Shown here: piece by piece, positions 8,527-17,284 of the stretch
Numbering within the stretch: position 1 is the stretch's first letter
Layout of the letters: every line of letters begins with the position of its first letter
NCBI RefSeq assembly: GCF_016405985.1
Contig: NZ_JAEFCF010000008.1
Coordinates: forward strand, 78,361 to 142,360
DNA from: Paracoccus sp. IB05
GTDB taxonomy: Bacteria > Pseudomonadota > Alphaproteobacteria > Rhodobacterales > Rhodobacteraceae
Length of the DNA: 64,000 nucleotides
Reading direction: 5' to 3'
Notes under the pieces: model-generated
Told to the model about the DNA's origin: nothing
Databases searched by the model: none
What the model saw: the letters and a program-made list of their open reading frames with translations, nothing else
Program-made: the position numbers and the translations under genes

Positions 8527-8900
8527 CGCAATCTGGCCCCGCCTGTCCGAAGGTGCAGAGGCAGTATGATCACAATGGCCTCGCTGCAATGCTGACAGCG
8601 ATATCCCGTGGGCTGTGCGACAGCCGTGATATGCTGTCACGGGTCGAAAAGGCAATTCTCACCACCAATGGGACCGCACCCGCCGGCATGCAGGATATCG
8701 ACCGTATCGGGCAGCGGCTCGACGATCTGCGACGGCTCCTTGAGGATCTCTCCGCGGCCAGTGGCAATATTCCCTCACCGCTCCCTGCGCCCAAACTGGC
8801 CAGGCGCGTCAAACTCGCCGAAATCCGCAGGATCCTTCCGGGCCTTGCCACAGAAATGACCAGCCCTCAGCCGGCACCGGATGATCCGGTTCTGTTCTGA
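8523..8900 (+). CDS. Small helical che-operon protein with CheZ/CheT-like DxxxQ motif
   Basis: A 125-residue, mostly helical protein with no clear full-length homologue that I recognise. Residues 20-80 form an amphipathic helical hairpin (LAAMLTAISRGLCDSRDMLS and the second helix near 55-80). The second helix holds QDIDRIGQRLDDL, in which Asp60 and Gln64 give D-x-x-x-Q with a Gly before the Gln, as in the CheZ phosphatase helix (QDFQDLTGQ). It overlaps the second cheY by ATGA and precedes cheB. Seen: motif and location. Known: CheZ, and the CheZ-related CheT of rhizobial che operons, use D-x-x-x-Q to dephosphorylate CheY. Inferred: this is a CheY phosphatase. A purely structural role is possible. 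Confidence 0.6.
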   Translation: MTQSGPACPKVQRQYDHNGLAAMLTAISRGLCDSRDMLSRVEKAILTTNGTAPAGMQDIDRIGQRLDDLRRLLEDLSAASGNIPSPLPAPKLARRVKLAEIRRILPGLATEMTSPQPAPDDPVLF

Positions 8901-9028
8901 GCGCTCACAAACATGCGGATACCATACGCCATGACCCGCCTGCCAGGACCACGCCTCTCCAGCGCAGGCCACCGCATTTATGGCCGGGGCCGCGCTGTAC
9001 CCATCCCGATCGCAGCGGGAGGCCGCGC

Positions 9029-10033
9029 ATGAAAAAGCAGAAAGTCATGATTGCCACGGCCCGCGCCATCAGCGGTGCAAGGCTGAGCCGGCGCATCGGG
9101 GAACTGCCCGGATATGAGATCTGCGGGCAGGCGCAAGACCTTTCCTCCGCCTATATGCTCAGCGAGAGCCGTGAGCCGGCGCTTGCACTGATCGGAAGCG
9201 AACTCACACGATTGGCGGAATTCGAGGGTCTTCTGTCGCTGTTTCGCGTCTTAGAAACTGCCTGGCTGGAGATTCCGGACAGCCTGTCCGGTGAGATCCG
9301 CCAGAACGGCAGTGAAGACACAGCCAAAGCAGGCCTCGTACAGTGGCTGGAAAGCGCCAAAAAACAAAGTCCTGTTGCCACTCTTGTGCCCTCGCGCCCA
9401 AGTGCAACAGCGGCAGGCAGCGAGGCCGGCGGTGCATTTCTGGCCGACCGCATCATTCTGATCGGCGCCTCCACCGGCGGGATCGATGCACTACTGACGA
9501 TTCTGTCGACATTTCCCGCGAATTGTCCGCCCTGCGCCATCGTCCAGCATACCGGCGCGGGTTTCTCAGACAGTCTCGTGCGCCTCTTTTCCCGTTGCTG
9601 CGCGGCAAAGGTTGTGCCCGCCGCGCCCGGACAGGCCCTGCTTCCCGGCACGGTTGTGATCGGCGCGGGCTGCCCTGGCCATCTGATCGTGAAACACGGC
9701 ATGCCCCATCTGTGCGACCTGGCTTCAGGACCGCCGGTCTCGGGCCATACACCCTCGGTAGATGTGCTGTTTCAATCCGCGCTCAGCTTTGCGCCTTCGG
9801 TCACCGCGGCGCTGCTGACCGGCATGGGGCGTGACGGGGCGGCGGGGCTCCTTGATCTGCGCCGCGCCGGGGCCGTGACTTTCGCCCAGGACGAAGCAAG
9901 TTCCACGGTCTATGGTATGCCCCGCGCGGCGGTCGAACTCGGCGCCGCAATGGAGAGCCTGCCGCTGAACCGCATCGCTGGTCAGCTGCTGAGCCATAGC
10001 CGCAAACGCCAGCCATTGCCGCTGGCGCGCTGA
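9029..10033 (+). CDS. cheB: Chemoreceptor methylesterase CheB with degenerate receiver domain
   Basis: A 334-residue protein whose C-terminal half is a complete CheB methylesterase/deamidase: catalytic Ser148 (IGASTGG), His174 (IVQHTGAGF) and Asp269 (LTGMGRDGAAG). The N-terminal 110 residues occupy the place of the regulatory receiver but lack its markers: there is no acidic pair after the first strand (VMIATARAI) and the phospho-Asp strand reads PALALIGSEL. It therefore probably cannot be switched on by CheA in the usual way. The start ATG 9029 has GGGAGG upstream. A 128-bp gap separates it from the previous gene, the largest in the operon, so it may have its own expression control. Confidence 0.92.
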   Translation: MKKQKVMIATARAISGARLSRRIGELPGYEICGQAQDLSSAYMLSESREPALALIGSELTRLAEFEGLLSLFRVLETAWLEIPDSLSGEIRQNGSEDTAKAGLVQWLESAKKQSPVATLVPSRPSATAAGSEAGGAFLADRIILIGASTGGIDALLTILSTFPANCPPCAIVQHTGAGFSDSLVRLFSRCCAAKVVPAAPGQALLPGTVVIGAGCPGHLIVKHGMPHLCDLASGPPVSGHTPSVDVLFQSALSFAPSVTAALLTGMGRDGAAGLLDLRRAGAVTFAQDEASSTVYGMPRAAVELGAAMESLPLNRIAGQLLSHSRKRQPLPLAR

Positions 10034-10309
10034 CCCCTCGCATGAACACCCCTTGGCTGCCACGAGGTCTCTGACGGATAATCATATGCAACATCAAAGC
10101 TTAGCCGTTCCCCGCAGTTCTGGCCCACCAGGCCGATGACAAGGAAGCGGCGCCGGCTTCGCGTCAGCGAGGTTGTTCAGACCGGCCAGACCCGGCACAG
10201 AAAAAAGACGAGGCGGAACCCTCAGCCCGAGAGTCCCTGCGCCGGTTGTTTCCGCAAGCGGTGCAGCGTCCCCGGTGGGAAACCGGCCCTTCACACCGCT
10301 GCACCCTCT
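10034..10309. other. 276-bp intergenic region between convergent cheB and alaX
   Basis: No convincing gene. Near its right end (about 10255-10310) GGTGCAGCG and CGCTGCACC can pair around an inner CCGGT/ACCGG stem, a possible end structure for the AlaX transcript. There is no U-run. Confidence 0.4.
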
Positions 10310-11026
10310 TCAGTCATCCAGCCGGATGGTGATCCGCCGGTTATTGCGGCCTTTGTTGACGATTTCACCGACGGTCAGCCGCCCGACCTCGCTGATACGT
10401 GCGACATGGGTGCCACTGCAGGGCTGGAGATCGATCTGTGCCGCCCCTTCGCCAATACCGACCAGCCGCAACCGGCCATGGCCCTGGGGTGGCCGGACCG
10501 AAAGCGTGCGGATCAGCTCCGGCCTTGCCTCAAGCTCCTCTTCGGTGATCCAGCCCGTGGTCACTTTCAGATCGGTATCGATCAGCAGGTTCAGCTGCCC
10601 GGTCAGCCGCTGCACATCCGGCAGCGGGTCGGGAATGTCGAAGTCGAGCCGGCTCTTCACAGCGCCGATCTGGCCGCCCGTAACCGGACGCGCCACCACG
10701 GCTGCGAGCAGATGCAGCGCCGTATGCATCCGCATATGGCGATACCGCCGGTCCCAGTCGAGACGTTGTACCACCCTTGTTCCCACCGCCGGCAGCGGCT
10801 GCGGCAGGCCCGGCACCAGCACAACAGTCCCCCCCTCGTTGCGGGTGGTCGTGCCGATCGGGATCCTGCCTCCCTCCCAGATCAACTGGCCGGAATCGCC
10901 AGGCTGGCCGCCGCCGGTCGGGAAAAAAATGGACCGCTCAAGCACGATGCCGCCTTCGGGGGAATGGCCGGTGACAAGCGAATCATAGTGCTGAAGATAG
11001 GGCTCGGTCCTGTAATGATGCTGCAT
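10310..11026 (-). CDS. AlaX-type alanyl-tRNA editing protein
   Basis: A 238-residue stand-alone homologue of the alanyl-tRNA synthetase editing domain; such proteins hydrolyse Ser-tRNA(Ala) or Gly-tRNA(Ala). The zinc-binding motifs are both present: H-x-x-x-H in MHTALHLLAAVV and C-x-x-x-H in QPCSGTHVA. The N-terminal GGGQPGDSG stretch is the usual substrate loop. The ATG at 11026 is one base after the stop of the mechanosensitive channel gene (TAAGATG), so the two are translated together; a longer in-frame version would only overlap that gene. Length fits the AlaX-S/M type. Confidence 0.9.
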   Translation of the reverse strand: MQHHYRTEPYLQHYDSLVTGHSPEGGIVLERSIFFPTGGGQPGDSGQLIWEGGRIPIGTTTRNEGGTVVLVPGLPQPLPAVGTRVVQRLDWDRRYRHMRMHTALHLLAAVVARPVTGGQIGAVKSRLDFDIPDPLPDVQRLTGQLNLLIDTDLKVTTGWITEEELEARPELIRTLSVRPPQGHGRLRLVGIGEGAAQIDLQPCSGTHVARISEVGRLTVGEIVNKGRNNRRITIRLDD

Positions 11027-11027
11027 C

Positions 11028-13376
11028 TTACCCCTGCCCGGTGCCGCGCAGCGCCGCCCCGATTTCACCGGCATTCCCAAGCGTGATCTCGGCGCTGGTC
11101 GAGGGCATCCTGATCCCCTCGGCAATAAAACGCTGTACGATCATATGGTTGATATCACTGCGCACCGAGCCTTGGAAATTCACATCGCGCAGAATGACCC
11201 GGATCTCGAAATTCAGCCCGCCGTTAAACCCTTGCAAAACGATGGTCGGCGCCGGGTTCAGGATCACCATCGGCTGTGCTTCTGCGATCTCGCGCAGAAG
11301 CTTTTCGACCCGCCTTGTATCCTCGTTCCAGGCCACGGTCACCGGCACAATCAGCCGTCCGGCAAGACCAAATCGGGTCCAGTTGGTGACGCGCTGGCTG
11401 ACGAGATCGGCATTTGGCACCACGACGACATTGCGGTCGAAGGTCTGGATGCGGGTCGAGCGCACCGAGATCGTCTTCACGATGCCCTGGGTGGTGCCGA
11501 CCTCGATCCAGTCGCCCTCGGAAACCGGGCGCTCGATCATCAGGATGATGCCGGAAACGAAGTTCTGCACGATGTTTTGCAGGCCGAAACCGATACCGAC
11601 CGAAAGCGCCGAAGCGACGATCGCGAGGCCGGAGAGGTCGATCCCGGTGGCATTGATCGCCACCAGCGCCGCAAAGAAGATGCCGACATAGCCGGTCCCC
11701 GAGACCAGCGCATTCTGGCCGCCGCGGTCCATCCGGGTGCGCGGCAGAATCGAGTTGCGCAGCGCGCCCTGAAACAGCCGCGTGATCAGGTAGCCGATGA
11801 CGAAAATCACGGCGAAAAGCAGGAAATCGGAGGGCGAGACCCTGGTGTCGCCCAGCTGAAAGCCTTCGCGGAACCGGGTCCAGATCTCGCTTAAATCCGC
11901 GATCCGACTGCCCCAGATCAGCGCGAAAAGCGGAACAGACATCAGCGCGAGCGCAAATCCTGCAAGCACCGGCACAAGGCGTTCATTCTCGGCCTCGGCA
12001 TCGGCGGCGGGGTAGACCACCGCCCAGATATCAGCGAGCAGCCGTTGCAGGATGATCAGCACCGCCATCAGCCCAAGCGACATGATCGCCGGATAGACCA
12101 GCGCCGCGCCGGCCGTCACATATCCGAGGGCCGCAAGCCCCGGGCCCGCAACCGCGATCAGTTTCAGCGCCCGCCCCAGCAGCCCGATCAGTTTTTCGCC
12201 GTAGCCGTTCTGTTCGCCCTGGTCCTGGTCCTGGCTCAGCCGCAGGATCCGCCCCATGCGCCACAACAGAATGCCACCACCGGCCAGCATCGGAAAGCTT
12301 GCAACCGCCGAGACGGCATCGGGGTAATTCTGCCCGTCCATGGTCAGCCGGCGCAGCACTTCGAGGGACAGCACCACGCCCATCAATGCGGCGAGGATGC
12401 GGCCTTCCTGGCGCTGATTGCGCTGCAGCGGCAGGATCGCCTGATCGACATCGACCCGGGGAAACACCCGCGCCGCCAGCCAGAAGGCCACAAAGACCAC
12501 GCCGCCCAGCACCGGCAGCGACAGCGCCACCTCGCCGGTGATGCGCCCCATAAAGCCGGTGCGGATCAGCGCCGCTGACAGGGTCACCATACCGATCGAC
12601 GGCACGATGATCTGCCCGAGCGAGGCCAGCAGGCCAAAGATCCGCCGCCGCGCCTCGGTCTTGCCGATGCGGAGCCGGTCGGCAAAAGCCTCGATCCAGG
12701 GCCGGGCGAAAAGCGTCGTGGCGACGGTCACCGCCAGCAGCAACAGGATCAGCGGCAGCGCATTCCAGAACTGTGCTCTGGCGCGGCTGTCATGGAGTTT
12801 GGTGCTCAGCTCGCTCCAAAGCCGCAGGGCGGTGTCGGTCAGGCCACCCGCCGCTTCGGGCCAGTTGGCCGGGTTCAGCGGCGAGGGCCAGAGCTGCAAA
12901 AGCTGATCGGTGTGACGGCTGCGGGCCTTGCCGTCGATCTCGCGGATCAGACCATCAGCGCGGCGGTAAGCCTCTTCTGCGGCAATACCCGGCGCCTGCA
13001 ACAAAGAAAGCTGCTGGCCAAGATCTTTGCGTTTCTGAGCGATTTCAGGTGCTTCGGTGGTATCTGCGGTCGGGGCCGGGCCAAGTGCGCTGATCTGTTC
13101 GCGCACCGTGGCAATGCGGGACGCATTGGTGGTCTGCGCCACGGTGAGTTTGGCACGCCAGTCGACGATAAGGCCGCGCAACTCATCGAGCCGCGCGTCC
13201 GTGACGGTGTCAGAGCCCAGTTCGGCCTCAGCGGTGGTCGCAATCTCGCCCCAGGCCGCATAATCAAGCGGCTGGGCCTGGTCATCGCCTTCGGCCCGGA
13301 CAGGCGCCGGTGCAAGCGCAGCGACGCCAAGCCAGAGCGCCAGCAGGCAGTGCAGAAGGCAAAGTGGCAGCCTCAT
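11028..13376 (-). CDS. MscS-type mechanosensitive channel with large periplasmic domain (DUF3772)
   Basis: A 782-residue inner-membrane channel. Order: signal peptide (about 1-28, ending VRAEG), a periplasmic helical DUF3772-like domain to about residue 200, roughly eleven hydrophobic segments, then the MscS pore helix and cytoplasmic vestibule (VASALSVGIGFGLQNIVQNFVSG followed by GDWIEVG..GIVKTISVRSTRI). These mark the large MscK/YbdG-like branch that releases osmolytes on hypo-osmotic shock. It lies between cysK and alaX on the same strand, 42 bp after the cysK start side and one base before alaX, a likely operon without obvious functional logic. Confidence 0.9.
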   Translation of the reverse strand: MRLPLCLLHCLLALWLGVAALAPAPVRAEGDDQAQPLDYAAWGEIATTAEAELGSDTVTDARLDELRGLIVDWRAKLTVAQTTNASRIATVREQISALGPAPTADTTEAPEIAQKRKDLGQQLSLLQAPGIAAEEAYRRADGLIREIDGKARSRHTDQLLQLWPSPLNPANWPEAAGGLTDTALRLWSELSTKLHDSRARAQFWNALPLILLLLAVTVATTLFARPWIEAFADRLRIGKTEARRRIFGLLASLGQIIVPSIGMVTLSAALIRTGFMGRITGEVALSLPVLGGVVFVAFWLAARVFPRVDVDQAILPLQRNQRQEGRILAALMGVVLSLEVLRRLTMDGQNYPDAVSAVASFPMLAGGGILLWRMGRILRLSQDQDQGEQNGYGEKLIGLLGRALKLIAVAGPGLAALGYVTAGAALVYPAIMSLGLMAVLIILQRLLADIWAVVYPAADAEAENERLVPVLAGFALALMSVPLFALIWGSRIADLSEIWTRFREGFQLGDTRVSPSDFLLFAVIFVIGYLITRLFQGALRNSILPRTRMDRGGQNALVSGTGYVGIFFAALVAINATGIDLSGLAIVASALSVGIGFGLQNIVQNFVSGIILMIERPVSEGDWIEVGTTQGIVKTISVRSTRIQTFDRNVVVVPNADLVSQRVTNWTRFGLAGRLIVPVTVAWNEDTRRVEKLLREIAEAQPMVILNPAPTIVLQGFNGGLNFEIRVILRDVNFQGSVRSDINHMIVQRFIAEGIRMPSTSAEITLGNAGEIGAALRGTGQG

Positions 13377-13418
13377 GCAGGCCGCCTCGCAAAAGACCAG
13401 ACCGCCACCGCGCCCCCC

Positions 13419-14453
13419 TCAGAGATCCTGATAGACCGCTGGCAGCGGGCGGTTGCCGCGCGCCAGCCATTCCGGCACCGGCAAGCCCTTATCCCTGAGG
13501 AAGGCCGGGTTGAACATCTTAGACTGATAGCGATTGCCGTAATCGCAGAGCACCGTGACAATGGTATGGCCCGGCCCCATTTCCTGAGCCATGCGGATCG
13601 CGCCGGCGATATTGATCGCCGAAGATCCGCCAACGCAGAGCCCCTCTTCTGTCAGGAGGTCAAAGGCCAGCGGCAGCGCCTCGGCATCCGGGATCCGCCA
13701 GGCCATATCGGGGCGGAAGCCTTCAAGATTGGCGGTGATACGGCCCTGGCCGATGCCTTCGGTGATCGAATTGCCGGGGCTCTCGAACACGCCGCTGGTG
13801 TAATAGCTGTAAAGCGCCGCGCCTTCCGGATCAGCAAGACCGATCTTCACGCCTTTGGGCTGGAGCGCCATCGCAACCCCCGCCAGCGTGCCACCCGAGC
13901 CGACAGCCGCGACAAAGCCATCCACCTTGCCGCCGGTCTGTTCCCAGATCTCGGGCCCGGTCGTCTCGATATGGGCCTGACGGTTCGCGGTATTGTCGAA
14001 CTGATTGGCCCAGATCACGCCATTGGCCTCGGTCTTGGCCAGTTCCCCGGCGAGGCGCCCGGAATAGCGGATATAGTTGTTCGGGTTTTTATAGGGCGCC
14101 GCCGGCACCTGGACGAGTTCAGCCCCGGCGAGGCGGATCATGTCTTTCTTTTCCTGGCTCTGCGTCTCGGGGATCACGATCACCGTGCGAAAGCCCAGCG
14201 AATTCCCGACCAGCGCAAGGCCGATGCCGGTATTCCCTGCCGTGCCTTCGACAATGGTGCCGCCGGGCTGCAAGAGGCCCTTCGCCACCGCGTCGCGGAT
14301 GATATACAGCGCTGCCCGGTCCTTGACCGACTGGCCCGGGTTCATGAATTCGCATTTCCCAAGGATGGTGCAGCCGGTCAGCTCTGACGCCTTCTTCAGT
14401 TTCAGAAGCGGCGTATTGCCGATGATGCCCGCCAGATCGCTGTGAATTCGCAT
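13419..14453 (-). CDS. cysK: Cysteine synthase A
   Basis: A 344-residue fold-type II PLP enzyme that makes L-cysteine from O-acetylserine and sulfide. The Schiff-base Lys lies in NPGQSVKDRAA, the phosphate loop in GSGGTLAGV, and the substrate loop reads EGTAGNTGIG (Ala where many CysK have TSGNTG; this variant is common in a subgroup of alphaproteobacterial enzymes annotated CysK). Slightly longer than E. coli CysK, with extra C-terminal residues. ATG 14453 is preceded by GGGGGAAAG. First gene of a probable cysK-mscS-alaX transcription unit. Confidence 0.9.
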   Translation of the reverse strand: MRIHSDLAGIIGNTPLLKLKKASELTGCTILGKCEFMNPGQSVKDRAALYIIRDAVAKGLLQPGGTIVEGTAGNTGIGLALVGNSLGFRTVIVIPETQSQEKKDMIRLAGAELVQVPAAPYKNPNNYIRYSGRLAGELAKTEANGVIWANQFDNTANRQAHIETTGPEIWEQTGGKVDGFVAAVGSGGTLAGVAMALQPKGVKIGLADPEGAALYSYYTSGVFESPGNSITEGIGQGRITANLEGFRPDMAWRIPDAEALPLAFDLLTEEGLCVGGSSAINIAGAIRMAQEMGPGHTIVTVLCDYGNRYQSKMFNPAFLRDKGLPVPEWLARGNRPLPAVYQDL

Positions 14454-14817
14454 GGGTCTTTCCCCCGGGGTCTTTCTCCGGGCGCCATGCCCGCTTTCAT
14501 GGTTCAGGTGTAAAAGCGCGGGCGCTCAAACTCAAGTCACCCGCGCGTCGGACAAAGCGTGAAGCAGGCCGGATATTCCATATTTCGCCGATCCCGGGCA
14601 CCAGCCTCGCATGGTGTCCCCTGTAGGGCCGGGGGTTCTCCTTAAATCTCCACAATCTTAAGAGAAATTTTCTGCATCTCCTGGCCCGACCTGCGGCTGC
14701 AAGATCGCAGACCGGCCGGCTCACCACAGTCTGTTCCTGGCCTGGAAGAACGGCCTGATTTCCCAGGCAGCGCAGCTGCGGGCAGCCTGACCGCCAACTG
14801 CCAAAAGCGCATGAAAA
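14454..14817. other. Intergenic region upstream of cysK
   Basis: About 360 bp between the divergently oriented ends. It holds AT-richer blocks around 14640-14680 (TCTTAAGAGAAATTTTCTGC) that may belong to the cysK promoter. A minus-strand reading frame here shows no protein-like pattern. No riboswitch was recognised. Confidence 0.4.
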
Positions 14818-14841
14818 AAGGCGGGCCAGCCGGCCCGCCTT
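14818..14841 (-). terminator. Intrinsic terminator of the omega-transaminase gene
   Basis: A perfect 10-bp stem (AAGGCGGGCC pairing with GGCCCGCCTT) around a 4-nt loop, with an A-run on the plus strand at 14814-14819 that gives a U-run in the minus-strand transcript. It is 20 bp past the aminotransferase stop. Confidence 0.9.
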
Positions 14842-14860
14842 CCTTGCCCTTACCAGGCGA

Positions 14861-16261
14861 TCAGCCCGCTTTCGCGACCATAAGCCCGTCTTTTTGCAGA
14901 CCCGCATAGCATTCATCCAGCGATTTGGTCGCGCGCTGGATCAGCGTGTCAATCTCGGCCGTCGTGATCACCAGCGGCGGCGAGATGATCATGCGGTCGC
15001 CGACATGGCGCATCACCAGATCATTGGCAAAGCAACGCTCGCGCGCCCGCAGACCGACGGTGCCCTCTTCCGCAGCAAAGCGCGCCCGGCTCGCCTTGTC
15101 CGGCGTCAGCACCAGCGAGCCCATCAGGCCGACAAGTTTCGTCTCGCCCACCAGCGGGTGATCGGCCAGCGCCGCCCAGCGTTCCGCCAGATAGGGGTTG
15201 GCGACGTTCTGCACATGCTCGACCACATTCTCGTCTTGCATGATGCGCAGGTTTTCCAGCGCGACAGCCGCTGCAACCGGATGGCCCGAATAGGTATAGC
15301 CATGATTGAAATCGCCGCCCGAGCCAACGACCTCGGCCACGTCATCCGAAACGATCGAGCCGCCGATCGGCGCATAGCCCGATGAGAGGCCCTTGGCGAC
15401 GGTCATGATGTCGGGCCTGATGTCAAAGGTCTGGCTGCCGAACCAGTTTCCGGTGCGGCCAAAGCCGGTGATCACTTCATCAACGATCAGCAGGATGTTG
15501 TATTTCTTGCAGATTCGCTGAATTTCCGGCCAGTAGGTTTTCGGCGGAATGATCACGCCACCCGCGCCCTGCACCGGCTCGCCGATGAAAGCGGCAACCT
15601 TGTCGGCGCCGATCTCATTGATCTTCGCTTCCAGCTCCTGCGCCCGGGCAAGGCCGAAGGCGTCTTCGTCCTGGTCACCACCCTCACCCCACCAATAGGG
15701 CTGATTGATATGCTCAACCCCCGAGATCTTGCCGCCATGGGCATGGATCGGCTTCATGCCGCCAAGGCTGCCGCCGCCCATGGTCGAGCCGTGATAGCCA
15801 TTCCAGCGCGCGATGATCACCTGCTTTTCCGGCTGACCCTTGACCTGCCAGTAGCGGCGGACAAGGCGGATATTGGTGTCATTGGCCTCGGATCCCGAGC
15901 CGGCAAAGAACACATGGTTCAGATCGCCCGGCGCCAGTTCCGCAAGTTTTGCCGCCAGCGCAATCGCCGGCACATGCGTCGTCTGGAAGAAGGTGTTGTA
16001 ATAGGGCAGCTCCATCATCTGACGCGCCGCAACCTCACCCAGTTCCTTGCGGCCATAGCCGATATTGACGCACCAAAGGCCCGCCATCCCGTCCAGAATG
16101 CGATGCCCTTCCGAATCCGTCAGCCAGCAGCCCTCGCCGCGCAGGATCACCCGCGCGCCTTTTTTCGCCAGCGCCGCCTTATCGGTGAAAGGGTGGAAGT
16201 GATGCGCCGCGTCGAGCTTTTGCAGCTCGGCCGTGGGCGTGTTGTTGTTGATCATATTCAT
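14861..16261 (-). CDS. Omega-amino acid/amine--pyruvate class III aminotransferase
   Basis: A 466-residue PLP enzyme of the class III (omega-transaminase) group. Landmarks: GLWCVNIGYGRKEL, FFAGSGSEANDTNIRLVRRYW, DEVITGFGRTG with the PLP Asp, and the Schiff-base Lys in TVAKGLSSGYAPIG. The pattern is that of Rhodobacterales (S)-omega-transaminases and putrescine/spermidine-type aminotransferases (SpuC-like), which move an amino group from a terminal amine to pyruvate. ATG 16261 is chosen since GGAAAGGG lies 8-9 bases upstream; a GTG at 16270 would sit on top of that site. Single-gene unit ended by a strong terminator. Confidence 0.85.
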   Translation of the reverse strand: MNMINNNTPTAELQKLDAAHHFHPFTDKAALAKKGARVILRGEGCWLTDSEGHRILDGMAGLWCVNIGYGRKELGEVAARQMMELPYYNTFFQTTHVPAIALAAKLAELAPGDLNHVFFAGSGSEANDTNIRLVRRYWQVKGQPEKQVIIARWNGYHGSTMGGGSLGGMKPIHAHGGKISGVEHINQPYWWGEGGDQDEDAFGLARAQELEAKINEIGADKVAAFIGEPVQGAGGVIIPPKTYWPEIQRICKKYNILLIVDEVITGFGRTGNWFGSQTFDIRPDIMTVAKGLSSGYAPIGGSIVSDDVAEVVGSGGDFNHGYTYSGHPVAAAVALENLRIMQDENVVEHVQNVANPYLAERWAALADHPLVGETKLVGLMGSLVLTPDKASRARFAAEEGTVGLRARERCFANDLVMRHVGDRMIISPPLVITTAEIDTLIQRATKSLDECYAGLQKDGLMVAKAG

Positions 16262-16401
16262 GGTGACCACCCTTTCCGTCAGGAAGAATCAGCAGGCGCC
16301 TGGCGCCTTCGCCTGGCAGGATAGGAGCAATCCTGACCGGCTTCAAGAAATTTGATCAAATTATTTCCGGCTACCCCGCAGCCCCCGGAACAGGACTGAC
16401 C

Positions 16402-17007
16402 TCAGCCAGCCTCGCCAGACCGGCTGCACCAGCCACGCTCAAAAGCCGCGGCCTCGCCCCAGCCACTCGCATTCAGCGCCTCGTGATCCAGGGGCGGCAG
16501 GTTGCGCATCTTGCCATTCTCGACCACATGGCCAGCCAGCGTGTCGACCACACATTGCGTCTCTTCGGCCGGGCCATCGAAACCCTGGAAAGAGGCCTCC
16601 AGCGCATAGCCGACAATCGTATACTGAAAGTCGATATAGCGGATCTCAACGACCTCGCGCCCCTCGCCCTCCTCATCGGCGAATTCGGTGATCACCTGCA
16701 GCGTGCTGCCATCCGGGGTCTCGACCACGTCCAGCCGCTGCGAGGTCGCAAAGGCCGCAACGGCGAAATCGGCGACGTCCAGCTCTGGCGCGTCACTGCG
16801 ATCCGGCACCGCCCCCATGCCGTTCCAGATTTTCAGCGCCGCCAGATCAGCCTGGGTCTCCAGCTGCGCGCGGAACCAGAAGCCATCGCCCGCAGCACCA
16901 GCCCAGTTGCCGGTCACCTCATTGCCCAATTCCCGCGCCAGACCGGGAAGCGCCGGGAGCGATATCCCGACCGCCGCCATCATCGCCAGAGCTTTAGCTT
17001 GCCGCAT
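16402..17007 (-). CDS. Secreted protein of unknown function
   Basis: A 201-residue protein beginning with a clear signal peptide (MRQAKALAMMAAVGISLPALPGLA), so probably periplasmic. The mature part is acidic, with two cysteines (TQCVVDTLAG and GWCSRSG at the C-terminus) that could form a disulfide. I do not recognise the family. ATG 17007 has an excellent AGGAGGT ribosome site; the frame is open far upstream but with no coding character. It stands alone, 277 bp downstream of the HerA-like gene on the same strand. Confidence 0.75.
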   Translation of the reverse strand: MRQAKALAMMAAVGISLPALPGLARELGNEVTGNWAGAAGDGFWFRAQLETQADLAALKIWNGMGAVPDRSDAPELDVADFAVAAFATSQRLDVVETPDGSTLQVITEFADEEGEGREVVEIRYIDFQYTIVGYALEASFQGFDGPAEETQCVVDTLAGHVVENGKMRNLPPLDHEALNASGWGEAAAFERGWCSRSGEAG

Positions 17008-17284
17008 TGCCGACCTCCTGAACACGTGATTGCCAAGCAATAGGCCGGGCCAGGCGGCAAAGCAAAGGTGGAATCCTCCACCTCTGCGCCACAGCTCCGC
17101 CCTGGCTGACAGGTCAGCGCCCTGCGGCGCATGGGCGCTCACAAGGCAAATGCGCGGGCCCTGGCAAAGCACAGAATCAAAAGCCCCGCGCCGTTTCCGG
17201 CAGGCTTCTGATCCTGGCCCGGATACTCCCGCAGAAGGCATCCCCGGCCAGCCCTCAAGCCAGCCGCCCGAACAGATCCCGACC

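Noticed and set aside
8913..9032. 39-codon frame overlapping the cheB start as ATGA
   Set aside because: No ribosome site and no protein-like pattern; the overlap is probably chance in GC-rich sequence.
10136..11086. Plus-strand frame over the AlaX gene
   Set aside because: Antisense shadow; AlaX has both zinc motifs in the other strand.
14497..14916. Minus-strand frame in the cysK/transaminase gap
   Set aside because: Overlaps a strong terminator and the transaminase end; no protein-like pattern.
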